From positions 1 to 34,576 of the forward strand of contig JANLPT010000320.1 in assembly GCA_031367405.1 (NCBI GenBank): a stretch of DNA of 34,576 nucleotides, given 5' to 3'. This document shows, one piece after another, positions 23,713-31,038 of the stretch. The notes beneath the pieces are model-generated. The model was not told where the DNA came from and ran no database searches. It was given only the letters and a program-made list of their open reading frames with translations. A program made the position numbers and the translations under genes. Source of the DNA: JALHNI01 sp031367405 (lineage in GTDB: Bacteria; Acidobacteriota; Terriglobia; Bryobacterales; Bryobacteraceae). Position 1 is the first letter of the stretch; every line of letters begins with the position of its first letter.

Positions 23713-24576
23713 ATGTGGCGCGGTAAACGAGTAGCGGTCATCTTTCCCACTTATAACGAGAAGGATTCCATACGCGCCGCCACGCTCGATGTCTTTGCCA
23801 CTGGCTTGGCCGACGAAGTGATCGTCGTGAACAATAACGCGGCGGCCGGTACTTCGGAAGAGGTGGCCGGCACTGGCGCGCGAGAGATTTTCGAGAGCCA
23901 ACAGGGCTATGGCAACGCTCTGCTCTGCGGCATGGATCACTGCACCGCCGACCTGATTGTGCTCTCCGAACCCGACGGCACGTTTAGCGGCAACGATCTG
24001 ATCAAGCTGTTGGCATACTCGGATGACATGCCGGTGGTCTTCGGCACGCGCACCAGCCGTGAGTTTATCTGGAAGGGCGCGAACATGGGCTTGTTTTTGC
24101 GCTGGGGCAACTGGGCGGTGGCGAAGATGACCGAGTTCCTGTTCAACACCACGATGCTCACCGACATGGGCTGCACGCTGCGTCTTTTTCATCGCGAGGC
24201 GCTGACGACGATCCGCCCCTGCCTCACCATTGGCGGATCGCATTTCGGGCCGCAGCTGCTGATGGAAGTGATCGCGCACCGGATTCCTTTTGTCGAGATC
24301 CCGATCAACTACCGGGTGCGGGTCGGTGTCTCATCGGTGACGGGCAGTTTGTGGAAGGCCTTCTGGCTGGGCATGCGGATGATCGTGCTGGTGCTGCAGT
24401 ATCGCTTCGGTCTGCACGCTCAGGCCCGAACGACGTGGGCTCCGGCCGAGCGTCCACTGTTACCGGCCTTCAGCATGGCGGAGCAGCTTACGGAGCTCCA
24501 TCGGGCGTTGGATGCTGAGGATCGCCCCAAGGCGGCAGTCGACGAAGTGTTAACGACAGAGCGAAATCGTAATTGA
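23713..24576 (+). CDS. Family 2 glycosyltransferase (dolichyl-phosphate-sugar synthase-like)
   Basis: 287 aa GT-A fold. VAVIFPTYNEKDSI (8-21) is the nucleotide-sugar binding start; SEPDGTFSGNDL carries the metal-binding acidic motif (about 76-87); GCTLRLFHREAL and GGSHFGPQLLMEVI follow as in Dpm1/ALG5-like enzymes. The C-terminus lacks transmembrane helices, so it should be soluble or peripherally bound. The frame is open upstream to 23512 inside the methyltransferase gene, but this ATG fits the family start. Probably makes the polyprenyl-phosphate sugar donor used by the GT-C enzyme at 21537; this is inference from neighbourhood. Confidence 0.9.
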   Translation: MWRGKRVAVIFPTYNEKDSIRAATLDVFATGLADEVIVVNNNAAAGTSEEVAGTGAREIFESQQGYGNALLCGMDHCTADLIVLSEPDGTFSGNDLIKLLAYSDDMPVVFGTRTSREFIWKGANMGLFLRWGNWAVAKMTEFLFNTTMLTDMGCTLRLFHREALTTIRPCLTIGGSHFGPQLLMEVIAHRIPFVEIPINYRVRVGVSSVTGSLWKAFWLGMRMIVLVLQYRFGLHAQARTTWAPAERPLLPAFSMAEQLTELHRALDAEDRPKAAVDEVLTTERNRN

Positions 24577-24697
24577 GCCGCGGCCGGCTGGAGGGAGCGG
24601 GCGATGCCTTAACTCGAACTCGCTGAAGTGGCTATGAAATGTGGTTCTGGCCCGCTTCCTCCGGTCGCGGCTCGATAGCGGGGTCGCTTGCTACCAC

Positions 24698-24721
24698 CTA
24701 AGCGTCGAGCAACAGCTTCAA
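24698..24721 (-). pseudogene. Stub of a PIN/VapC-like toxin gene
   Basis: Overlapping the antitoxin stop is TTG followed by codons for KLLLDA and then TAG. (M)KLLLDxH is the usual N-terminus of PIN-domain VapC toxins, with the first catalytic Asp at this position. No PIN-like continuation was found in any frame in the next 120 bp, so most of the toxin has been lost. Confidence 0.5.
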
Positions 24722-24927
24722 CGCGGCTCACCCGCAGGAAAAAGCGGATGTTGATCGATTTCATCCAGCTCTTCCTCAGACATCGGGTCGAACGCCTCAA
24801 TCGGCGTGATGGGTCGCAACTCCGCCACGGGCTTGTCATGCCGCAGAATGGTGACATGGTTGCCTTGTTCCACGAGCGCCAAGTAGGCCGAAAATTTTGC
24901 CTTAACCTCGTGTATGGGGGCATTCAT
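24718..24927 (-). CDS. Phd/YefM-family antitoxin (orphan)
   Basis: 69 aa: MNAPIHEVKAKFSAYLALVE is the typical Phd/YefM DNA-binding start, then VTILRHDKPVAELRPI, the core strand pair of the family, and an acidic C-terminal tail (SEEELDEIDQHPLF) that normally neutralises the toxin. The ATG at 24927 was chosen because it aligns with the family start; the frame extends 9 codons upstream into the operator-like palindrome. Its partner toxin is reduced to a stub immediately downstream, so the antitoxin is an orphan. Confidence 0.85.
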   Translation of the reverse strand: MNAPIHEVKAKFSAYLALVEQGNHVTILRHDKPVAELRPITPIEAFDPMSEEELDEIDQHPLFPAGEPR

Positions 24928-24935
24928 GACCTGAT

Positions 24936-24955
24936 TATGACCTATTAGGGTCATA
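24936..24955. promoter_or_regulatory. Palindromic operator upstream of the antitoxin gene
   Basis: TATGACC and GGTCATA, 7-bp arms separated by 6 nt, begin 9 nt upstream of the antitoxin ATG. Phd-family antitoxins autorepress by binding such palindromes between promoter and start codon. Confidence 0.6.
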
Positions 24956-25090
24956 GTTTCGACTAGATACTTCTGAGAATCGGTAATTAGTTACTCGTTC
25001 AAGGAATCTCGCACCGACGGAGGGCTCTCTCCATGAGGCATGCTCGTAAGTTTTTGATTATCAATGAAGGCGGGCCAGGGGGTCTGGCCA

Positions 25091-25119
25091 GGGGGCCCGC
25101 CTGGGGATGCCCCTGGGAG
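25091..25119. repeat. Left copy of an imperfect direct repeat flanking the 25222/25704 gene pair
   Basis: GGGGGCCCGCC, then TGGGGATGCCCC, then TGGGAG. The right copy at 25961-25993 has the same order with small insertions (GGGGGCCCGCC, CTGGGTGCCCC, TTGGGAG). GC-rich and internally repetitive, which lowers certainty. The 24956-25221 interval holds no gene. Confidence 0.55.
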
Positions 25120-25221
25120 TCAAGACCTTGCCCCGTAGCGCCCCCCCTCCGCCGACCACCTAAGCCGAAAAGCGCGACACGCCGAAATCGTAAATGTCGG
25201 GCGCTGGTAAACTGGTGAGCC

Positions 25222-25707
25222 ATGGAACGGTTAATCCTTTGGCTCAGGCAGCATCTACCCATTTTTGATAAGGTGCTTTTCGATGGCAACTGGTGGACGG
25301 GCGAAGCTGCCGTCGCTTGGGTTGCGGTCCTTGCGACTGGCATTCTGGTTGTCTGGCAAATCAAAGTCAGTAAGGCCCAAGTCGAGGTCGCTCAAGCACA
25401 AGTCAAAGTTGCCGAAACCCAAAACGCCATTCAAACTGGCATGCAGGCAATAGCGGAAAAGCAAACCAACATTCAACAAGCGATGCAGCTGCATCAGGAA
25501 GAGAATGATGCTTGGAACAAGTTCTATGTGCAGGCAACGCTTTTCGAAAAGCTTCATGGCGAGGTGATTGAAGCCGATAACGCATTCGTTGATGAGTACC
25601 TCATGGTCTGGGCCCCCCTTCAGTTTGGCTATGATGACGAATGCCATCACTATGCAAATGAGGTAGACAAAGCGACGATCACGAAGCTCAGATCAGAGGC
25701 AGAGTGA
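25222..25707 (+). CDS. Membrane-anchored coiled-coil protein of unknown function
   Basis: 161 aa. N-terminal amphipathic segment, a transmembrane helix (AVAWVAVLATGILVVWQI, about 30-47), then a regular coiled coil with heptad-like Val/Ala-Gln repeats (KAQVEVAQAQVKVAETQ, IAEKQTNIQQAMQ, about 51-92), and a soluble C-terminal part (NKFYVQATLFEKLHGEV). More AT-rich than the chromosomal neighbours. The stop overlaps the GTG of the next small ORF (GTGA). The layout resembles DUF4760-type membrane proteins and the 18813 gene; I cannot name a function. Confidence 0.75.
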   Translation: MERLILWLRQHLPIFDKVLFDGNWWTGEAAVAWVAVLATGILVVWQIKVSKAQVEVAQAQVKVAETQNAIQTGMQAIAEKQTNIQQAMQLHQEENDAWNKFYVQATLFEKLHGEVIEADNAFVDEYLMVWAPLQFGYDDECHHYANEVDKATITKLRSEAE

Positions 25708-25913
25708 CTACACAACTCCTGACGAAGCTTGATCGTCTGAGTCTATTCATAATGACTGATGCGATCACGGATGAACGGCTGAAGGCTGCATTTGATGTAG
25801 ACGTGACACGGTGGTTTAGCTATCACCAGCACATGAAGTTTCGTATAGCACCTCCGATGTACAAACACTGGGAAGATTATGCAGCGACGAAGGGATTGAA
25901 GTTTCTAAGCTAG
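25704..25913 (+). CDS. Small protein coupled to, or split from, the 25222 gene
   Basis: 69 aa from a GTG overlapping the upstream TGA. KLDRLSLFIMTDAITDERL followed by TRWFSYHQHMKF resembles the C-terminal helices of DUF4760-like membrane proteins (FLxxLExIAxxIxxGxxDEE...W). One missing G at the overlap would make 25222-25913 a single 230-residue protein, so this may be the C-terminal half of a frameshifted gene or a translationally coupled partner. No motif for catalysis. Confidence 0.55.
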   Translation: MTTQLLTKLDRLSLFIMTDAITDERLKAAFDVDVTRWFSYHQHMKFRIAPPMYKHWEDYAATKGLKFLS

Positions 25914-25960
25914 AAGTTCGACCGGCTTCGGCTTATGGGGCATCCCCTGGAGGCCCGTCT

Positions 25961-25993
25961 GGGGGCCCGCCCCACTGGGTGCCCCATTGGGAG
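25961..25993. repeat. Right copy of the imperfect direct repeat
   Basis: Matches the left copy at 25091-25119 in order and spacing of three blocks, with an identical 11-bp GGGGGCCCGCC. An additional GGGGCATCCCC at 25937-25947 is the reverse complement of GGGGATGCCCC inside the left copy. Confidence 0.55.
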
Positions 25994-26175
25994 CCTCATG
26001 GTTCTCACGACGGGCAACGCCCGCGCAAGCCCCCGCCATTACTGGCGGGGCTGGTCCCGAGCGTACGCCTACGCTCAGACGGTCCTACATTTTAAACCAC
26101 TTCCGCTGCCGTCCCGCTTCCATGTCGCACGCCCCAAGAAAACCCCCAACCCCGTGCCGTCCGCGCCTATGTTAC
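25994..26175. other. Non-coding stretch with two hairpins
   Basis: No gene seen between 25914 and 26218. It contains a near-perfect hairpin at 26028-26052 (AGCCCCCGCCA/TGGCGGGGCT, loop TTAC, one bulged base) and a perfect 7-bp hairpin at 26059-26076 (GAGCGTA/TACGCTC, loop CGCC). Neither has a T-run. They may terminate transcription from the accessory genes or be REP-like. Confidence 0.55.
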
Positions 26176-26219
26176 TGTGAAATTTCATGCTTGAGCGCGT
26201 CTCGGGCAAAAATTTCACA
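26176..26219 (+). promoter_or_regulatory. Inverted repeat covering the ferredoxin start codon
   Basis: TGTGAAATTT (26176-26185) and AAATTTCACA (26210-26219) are perfect 10-bp complements separated by 24 nt; the last base of the right arm is the A of the ferredoxin ATG. There is no Shine-Dalgarno between arm and start. A TATGTT at 26168-26173 could be a -10 element. The dyad could be an operator or an RNA hairpin that hides the start. Confidence 0.65.
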
Positions 26220-26479
26220 TGGCCTACGTAATCGCTGAACCCTGTATTGGAACCAAAGACCACGCTTGCGTCGACGCTTGTCCCGTCGATTGCATTCACC
26301 CAAAGAAAGATGAACCCGCTTTCGAAGCTGCCGAAATGCTCTACATCGATCCGGTGGAGTGCATTGATTGTGGCGCTTGCGTCCCCGTCTGCCCCGTCTC
26401 GGCCATCTTCGCGCTCGACGATCTGCCAGAGAAGTGGAACGACTTCACGGCCAAAAACGCCGAATATTACAAGCGCTAA
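26219..26479 (+). CDS. 7Fe ferredoxin ([3Fe-4S][4Fe-4S])
   Basis: 86 aa small electron carrier. Cys pattern: C9, C17, C21-P, C25 in the first half and C48xxC51xxC54xxxC58-P in the second. The C9-x7-C17-x3-CP spacing with Thr where an 8Fe ferredoxin would have its second Cys indicates a [3Fe-4S] plus a [4Fe-4S] cluster, as in Azotobacter FdI and FdxA proteins. CIDCGACVPVCPV is intact. The C-terminal PEKWNDFTAKNAEYYKR helix is also typical of FdxA. Monocistronic; start codon lies at the end of an inverted repeat. Confidence 0.95.
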   Translation: MAYVIAEPCIGTKDHACVDACPVDCIHPKKDEPAFEAAEMLYIDPVECIDCGACVPVCPVSAIFALDDLPEKWNDFTAKNAEYYKR

Positions 26480-26481
26480 TT

Positions 26482-26742
26482 CTCCATGCTTGCGCTCTGG
26501 ACGATGACCACCCTCTGACTGCGTTGGCGGTCGCGTACCTGAATCCCCCCATTCCCTGAACGACCGCCTCACGCCGCAGAGCCGGTACCACTCTTAGAAG
26601 CGGCTGGTTGGGCGAAGGCTGCCGTGTTGAACCAACGCCGCAGAGAACGCTCCATCGGGCAGTGAGGGACCGCCGCCGATGGGCAAGGAGCGGAAGGCTG
26701 CGACGAAAAACTCCCGTTCCGCCCCTTGCCGCAGAAGGCCGG
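26482..26742. other. Non-coding stretch with multiple hairpins
   Basis: No gene recognised. Two copies of ACGCCGCAGAG (26571-26581 and 26635-26645), a CCATCGG/CCGATGG stem, and a long imperfect hairpin at the right end. Likely the shared 3' regions of the ferredoxin and TPR genes. Confidence 0.5.
26682..26730. repeat. Imperfect 14-bp inverted repeat after the TPR gene
   Basis: GGCAAGGAGCGGAA (26682-26695) pairs with TTCCGCCCCTTGCC (26717-26730) at 13 of 14 positions, 21-nt loop. It begins 12 bp downstream of the TPR stop on the minus strand and may end that transcript, though without a T-run. Confidence 0.65.
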
Positions 26743-27240
26743 CTACTGAATGCTGCGGCGGAGGCGATCGAAGGCCTTTTGCGCGGCCTCGTATTCAGGT
26801 TCAATGTCGAGGGCGTTCTGAAAGCACTCGCCGGCTTTGCGGTACATCTCCTTGGCGGTGTAGACGCGGCCCAGGTTGTACCAGGGGAACTGATAGCTTT
26901 CGTAGCGCTCGCTGTGGGTGGCTTTGAGCAGCCAGGGGATGGCATCTTCCGAGCGTCCGAGCTCAATCAGGTAAGCGCCGATGTCGTTGTAGGGGTTGCC
27001 AAACGTGGGGTCCACCGCGATGGCCCGTTCGCATTCGACGATGGCGTCTTCGAGACGCCCTTGGTGACGGTAGGCAAAGCCTAAGTAAGTGTGCGCTTCG
27101 GCGGTGGGGTGGATTTCAATGGAGCGGCGGTACAAATCGGCGGCCAAGTCTAAATCGCCCGCCATTTGCAGCCGATAGGCGTCTTGAAAGATCTTGATTG
27201 CCAATTCGGCGAGTGACCCGTTACTCTGCTCCGCTGCCAT
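26743..27240 (-). CDS. TPR-repeat protein
   Basis: 165 aa, helical throughout, no signal peptide. Three to four tetratricopeptide repeats can be read: AGDLDLAADLYRRSIEIHP (about 28-46), AHTYLGFAYRHQGRLEDAI and VECERAIAVDP, NDIGAYLIELGRSEDAIPW, and WYNLGRVYTAKEMYRKAGECF with ALDIEPEYEAA. Residues such as the G-A/L-Y and final P positions fit the consensus. A protein-protein interaction scaffold; partner unknown. Its ATG is 79 bp from the divergent galU start. Confidence 0.9.
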   Translation of the reverse strand: MAAEQSNGSLAELAIKIFQDAYRLQMAGDLDLAADLYRRSIEIHPTAEAHTYLGFAYRHQGRLEDAIVECERAIAVDPTFGNPYNDIGAYLIELGRSEDAIPWLLKATHSERYESYQFPWYNLGRVYTAKEMYRKAGECFQNALDIEPEYEAAQKAFDRLRRSIQ

Positions 27241-27319
27241 GCGCTCTTATCGTAAACCAATTGGAGGACCATCAGGTTTTTTTGCGCCATCGAGCGAAAG
27301 GTAAACTAGTTTGAGAACC

Positions 27320-28189
27320 ATGTTTCCACCCATACGAAAAGCCGTCTTCCCGGCCGCCGGTCTGGGTACCCGATTTCTGCCGGCCACCAAAGCGGTGCCC
27401 AAAGAGATGCTGACGCTGGTGGACAAGCCCTTAATCCAGTACGGCATTGAAGAGTGCGTGGCGGCGGGCCTGACACAATCGATCATCGTCACCAGCCGTG
27501 GCAAGACGACGATTGAGGATCATTTCGACCAAAGCTTTGAGCTCGAGCAGATGCTGGCCAAGCGCCAAAAGAACGACCTATTGGCGGTGGCACGATCGGT
27601 GGCTAAGCTCACCCAAATTTCATACGTGCGGCAAGCGGAGGCGTTAGGGCTGGGCCACGCCGTCTTGTGTGCGCGCGAGTTGGTAGGCCCGGAGCCCTTT
27701 GCGGTGGTGCTCTCCGACGACGTGATCGACTCGGAGACGCCTTGTGTGGGGCAGCTGGCGGCAGTACACGCGAAGTACGGCGCTTCAGTAATTGCGCTGA
27801 TGGAAGTGCCGCGCGAACAGATCTCGGCTTACGGCGTAGTCGAGGCCGACGAAGTTGCGCCGGGCCTCTACCGGATCAAGAGCCTGGTGGAGAAGCCGAA
27901 GCCCGCAGACGCCCCTTCGAACCTGGCGATCATCGGCCGGTACGTGCTGACGCCCGAGATCTTCGCATCGTTGACGCGCATTGCGCCGGGGGCGGGCGGC
28001 GAGATTCAGTTGACCGATGGGATGCGGCATTTGCTGGGTTCGCAGCCCATCTACGGCTTAAAGTTTGAGGGGCGGCGCTTTGACGCGGGTGACAAGCAGG
28101 GCTTTCTGCGGGCGACGGTGGAGTTCGGGTTGAAGCACCCGCTACTCGGCGCGGCGTTCCGCAGCTACTTGCAAGGGTTGGAACTCTGA
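27320..28189 (+). CDS. galU: UTP-glucose-1-phosphate uridylyltransferase
   Basis: 289 aa, family length. Makes UDP-glucose from UTP and glucose-1-phosphate for glycan synthesis. Motifs: FPAAGLGTRFLPATKAVPKE at 10-29, VDKPLIQYGIEE (about 34-45), VLSDDVID around residue 130, ISAYGVVE, VEKPKP (substrate-binding Lys) and GGEIQLTDG. ATG at 27320 preceded by GAGA is preferred to a TTG three codons upstream. The next gene starts 5 bp after the stop, so the two are probably co-transcribed. Confidence 0.96.
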   Translation: MFPPIRKAVFPAAGLGTRFLPATKAVPKEMLTLVDKPLIQYGIEECVAAGLTQSIIVTSRGKTTIEDHFDQSFELEQMLAKRQKNDLLAVARSVAKLTQISYVRQAEALGLGHAVLCARELVGPEPFAVVLSDDVIDSETPCVGQLAAVHAKYGASVIALMEVPREQISAYGVVEADEVAPGLYRIKSLVEKPKPADAPSNLAIIGRYVLTPEIFASLTRIAPGAGGEIQLTDGMRHLLGSQPIYGLKFEGRRFDAGDKQGFLRATVEFGLKHPLLGAAFRSYLQGLEL

Positions 28190-28194
28190 CCCCG

Positions 28195-29259
28195 GTGCCA
28201 TTTGAGCTGCCATTGCGCAGCAGCGAGGCCGCCGCGATTGCGGACGTTCTCTTTCAATCGGTGGATGCGTTGGCCAATGCGGGGCGCAAACTCACCGATG
28301 ACGCGCGGCACCGGCTGGCAGGCCGTTTGAAGAACATCGACACGCCGACGATCCGGGTGTATCCGCTGTCGCTGGAGCAAGATCCTATTCATCCGTCGAG
28401 CTACTATTTGGCCGTGGACGGTTTGAATCATGGGGAGGTCGCGCCGCTGTTGCTGCGGCTGGGGCTGGCGTCGTCGCCGGCCAGCGGCTTGTTTCCGAAG
28501 TCCATCCTGATCGGGCGGATGCGGCCGGCGGGGGGCCGGGAGGTGGTGGTGAATGCGGTGGCGTTTGGGCCGGCCGACGAAGAGCCGGTGCGCACATTTA
28601 ATGAGAAGGTGACGAAGAGCTTTCAGCCGCGGCCGCAAGGTGCGCAACCGGCTTTGATGGTGCCGGTAGAATCGGCGGCTTTGGCCTTCGAGGCCTTCCG
28701 CCAGATTGACCGGGACACGGGCCAGAATCGGGCGGCTTTCAATGCGGAGTTCGCGGTGGGCGAAGCGGCGTATATTGCGATGTTGTGGGCGGCGGTGCGG
28801 GCCGGATGGCGCGACGGCTATAGCCTGGGCTTGACGGGCATTCCCGCTCATTCCGATTCGCACGCGCCGCTCGAACGCTTGAACGGCTTTACGCGCTATT
28901 CGGTACGGGCGACGGACCTCGAAGCGGCAGGGGCAATTTACGACCATCTGCGGCGGGTGAAGATGGGGCCGGTGCCTGGGCAGACGCGCGGCTTCGATTT
29001 CGAACTGGATTTTCGCCGGGGCGCACTGACGGCGGCAAGCTTGGCCGAATGCCTGCAAGCGTGGAGGGCGGCGGGGCGGACGGTGCATTCCATTGTGCCC
29101 CCCGCAGGCAGCGATCTGGAGGGCTTGTCGGCGGTGGCGCGGCAGCACAACGCGTTGTTGACGCTGGAAGGCGCGGTGAGCTTGCGCGCTTACGGGCGCG
29201 GCCATCGGTGGCTGCATGATCCGAGTGTGGAGGCGCTGGTGGAACTGGGGCGGGACTAG
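28195..29259 (+). CDS. Uncharacterised protein co-transcribed with galU
   Basis: 354 aa, soluble, GTG start 5 bp after galU. I do not recognise a family. Visible features: charged N-terminal helix region (SSEAAAIADVLFQSVDALA), a beta-rich segment with SYYLAVDGLNHGEVAPLLLRL (in two parts), repeated FGPADEEPVRTFNEK-like charged turns, LTGIPAHSDSHAPLERLNGF near residue 220 and a final helical part ending EALVELGRD. The strongly biased, Gly/Ala-rich codon usage matches the neighbours, so it is a native gene. A role in carbohydrate metabolism is suggested only by its position. Confidence 0.82.
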   Translation: MPFELPLRSSEAAAIADVLFQSVDALANAGRKLTDDARHRLAGRLKNIDTPTIRVYPLSLEQDPIHPSSYYLAVDGLNHGEVAPLLLRLGLASSPASGLFPKSILIGRMRPAGGREVVVNAVAFGPADEEPVRTFNEKVTKSFQPRPQGAQPALMVPVESAALAFEAFRQIDRDTGQNRAAFNAEFAVGEAAYIAMLWAAVRAGWRDGYSLGLTGIPAHSDSHAPLERLNGFTRYSVRATDLEAAGAIYDHLRRVKMGPVPGQTRGFDFELDFRRGALTAASLAECLQAWRAAGRTVHSIVPPAGSDLEGLSAVARQHNALLTLEGAVSLRAYGRGHRWLHDPSVEALVELGRD

Positions 29260-29304
29260 CCTGACGACTAACATGGGCGCGGATCGTCGTAGACTATCGG
29301 GTAG

Positions 29305-29493
29305 ATGCCACGACCATCCCGCCGTTCGTTTGCCGCTATCCTGGCCACGCCCGCTTTGCTGACGGCGCAGGTGCCGGCGGCGGCGGAGGACTTGGTGGCG
29401 TTGGCCCGGAACCAGATCAAAGCCAATTCCGACCGTCTGGCGCAGTTTAAGATCGACATCTCCGTGGAGCCGGCTTTCGCCTTTAAACCGTGA
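29305..29493 (+). CDS. Small exported protein preceding the amidase
   Basis: 62 aa: twin-arginine-like leader (SRRSFAAILATPALLTAQ) followed by a 40-residue mature part with ALARNQIKANSDRLAQF and VEPAFAFKP. Short exported proteins of this type appear, from memory, next to amidase genes in related Acidobacteria, but no function is known to me. Its TGA overlaps the amidase GTG, indicating translational coupling. Confidence 0.68.
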   Translation: MPRPSRRSFAAILATPALLTAQVPAAAEDLVALARNQIKANSDRLAQFKIDISVEPAFAFKP

Positions 29494-30938
29494 CCGACGA
29501 CATCTTTTTCGCGCCGGTCACCGACTTGAACGCTCGTTTGCGGCGCAAGGAATTCTCCTGCCAGGAGCTGACGCGCGGGTATTTGGAGCGACTGGAGCGG
29601 CTGGGTCCGCGATATAACGCGGTGGCGTTGCTGATGAAGGAAGCGGCCATTCTGAAGGCGAAAGATGTGGATGCGGAGCTGAAGCGCGAACGCTTTCGCG
29701 GCATGTTGCAGGGGATTCCCTTTGGCGCGAAGGATTTGCTGGCGGCGAAAGGACAGCCGACGGCGTGGGGCGCGCGGCCTTATGCGGGGCAGGTGTTTGA
29801 CCATGACGCGACGGTAATTAGTAAGTTGGCGAAGTCGGGCGCGGTGCTGACGTCAAAGCTGGCCATGGTGGAGTTGGCGGGGGGCGGCGGGTACCGGTTT
29901 CCGGCGGCGTCGATGTCGGGGCCAGGGTTGAATCCGTGGAGCCGGGCGCATTGGAGCGGCGGGTCATCGTCGGGGTCGGCGGCGGCAGTGGCGGCCGGCT
30001 TAGTGCCGTTTGCCCTGGGCTCGGAAACGAGCGGATCAATCCTAACGCCGGCGGCGTATTGCGGCGTGACAGGACTGCGGCCCACGTACGGACTCGTCAG
30101 CCGCTACGGTGCCATGGCCTTGAGTTGGACGCTCGACAAGATTGGCGTGCTGGGCCGCTCGGCGGACGATTGCGGCTGGGTGCTGCAGAGCATCGCCGGC
30201 AGCGACGCGAAAGATCCCGGGTCCGCCGGCAAGAGCTTTTACTACGCCCCGCAATTCGCACGTCCGCTGAACGAAATCACCGTGGCGTACGCGCCTGTGG
30301 ATTTCGACGCGGCGGCGGAGCCTGCCGCCAAGGCGGCTTTTCAGACGGCCGTCGAAGCGTTCCAGTCCTTGGGAGTGAAGCTGGTGGAAGCGCAGATACC
30401 GGAGTTTCCTTACGGCGCGGTGATCGGTGCGGTGATCGGGGCCGAGTCCGCGTCGATCTTCGAGGAACTGATTCGCAGCGGCCGCGCCGATCAGTTGGAC
30501 GATAAGAAGCAGATTGCGGGGCTGAAGGCGTCCCTCGAGATTCCGGCTACGGACTATCTGAAGGCGATGCGCATCCGCAGCCTGATCCGCGAGGCGTTCG
30601 GGCAGTTCTTTGCGCAGTATGACGCGATTCTGACGACGTCGCGCCCTGGGCCGGCGTCGCGCATCTCGCAGGCTTTGGATGCGGCGGGCGGTGGGGCGGC
30701 GGGCGGAGCTGGAGGTAGCCGGAGCTCGGCGACGGGCCCCGAGCGCGGCTTTGGCGGCATCATTCCGGCCGGTAATCTGGCCGGGCTGCCGGCCTTGTCG
30801 TTGCCTTGCGGATTTGCGGGCGAGTTGCCGGTCGGCTTGCAATTGGTGAGCCGGGCATTCAATGAAAATTTGATATTGGCCATCGGCAAGGCGTTTCAGG
30901 AGCGGACCGATTGGCATCAGAAGCGTCCGAAGATTTAA
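29490..30938 (+). CDS. Amidase signature family hydrolase
   Basis: 482 aa. Ser-cisSer-Lys amidase: catalytic K81 in GAKDLL, cis-Ser about S159 in GGSSSGSAAA, nucleophile about S183 in GSETSGSI. The full signature GGSSSGS...SILTPAAYCGVTGLRPTYG is present in order. Family members hydrolyse linear amides or transfer ammonia in GatA; there is no gatB/gatC neighbour, so a stand-alone amidase is more likely. GTG start overlaps the small exported gene's stop. An Ala/Gly-rich insertion (AAGGGAAGGAGGS) lies near residue 395. Confidence 0.93.
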   Translation: MTDDIFFAPVTDLNARLRRKEFSCQELTRGYLERLERLGPRYNAVALLMKEAAILKAKDVDAELKRERFRGMLQGIPFGAKDLLAAKGQPTAWGARPYAGQVFDHDATVISKLAKSGAVLTSKLAMVELAGGGGYRFPAASMSGPGLNPWSRAHWSGGSSSGSAAAVAAGLVPFALGSETSGSILTPAAYCGVTGLRPTYGLVSRYGAMALSWTLDKIGVLGRSADDCGWVLQSIAGSDAKDPGSAGKSFYYAPQFARPLNEITVAYAPVDFDAAAEPAAKAAFQTAVEAFQSLGVKLVEAQIPEFPYGAVIGAVIGAESASIFEELIRSGRADQLDDKKQIAGLKASLEIPATDYLKAMRIRSLIREAFGQFFAQYDAILTTSRPGPASRISQALDAAGGGAAGGAGGSRSSATGPERGFGGIIPAGNLAGLPALSLPCGFAGELPVGLQLVSRAFNENLILAIGKAFQERTDWHQKRPKI

Positions 30939-30940
30939 TT

Positions 30941-31014
30941 CGACAACATCCCTCCCTCACGCTCGGGTTTCCTTAGTCTGACGAACCCCGGCCGTAAGGG
31001 AGGGGATGTTATCG
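30941..31014. promoter_or_regulatory. Long imperfect inverted repeat between amidase and glpD, covering one possible glpD ATG
   Basis: Left part CGACAACATCCCTCCCT-C-ACG-CTCGGGTT pairs with right part GAACCCCGGC-CGT-A-AGGGAGGGGATGTTATCG: nearly 30 bp of stem with a few bulges around a short central loop. The right arm contains GGGAGGGG and the ATG at 31006. Could be the amidase terminator, a REP-like element or a structure that hides the first glpD start. Confidence 0.75.
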
Positions 31015-31038
31015 ACTGACAGAACGGAGGCAGATATT

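Noticed and set aside
24577..24700. Remaining PIN-toxin sequence downstream of the stub
   Set aside because: No frame shows the later conserved acidic residues of PIN domains; the rest appears deleted.
25080..25120. Rho-independent terminator from the GC-rich stretch
   Set aside because: Many overlapping short complementarities but no T-run; better explained as one copy of the flanking repeat.
28165..29274. 369-codon minus-strand frame opposite the galU-linked gene
   Set aside because: Arg/His/Pro-rich antisense frame typical of GC-rich DNA; the plus frame follows galU by 5 bp.
30042..30917. 291-codon minus-strand frame inside the amidase gene
   Set aside because: Antisense shadow; the amidase catalytic signature is complete on the plus strand.
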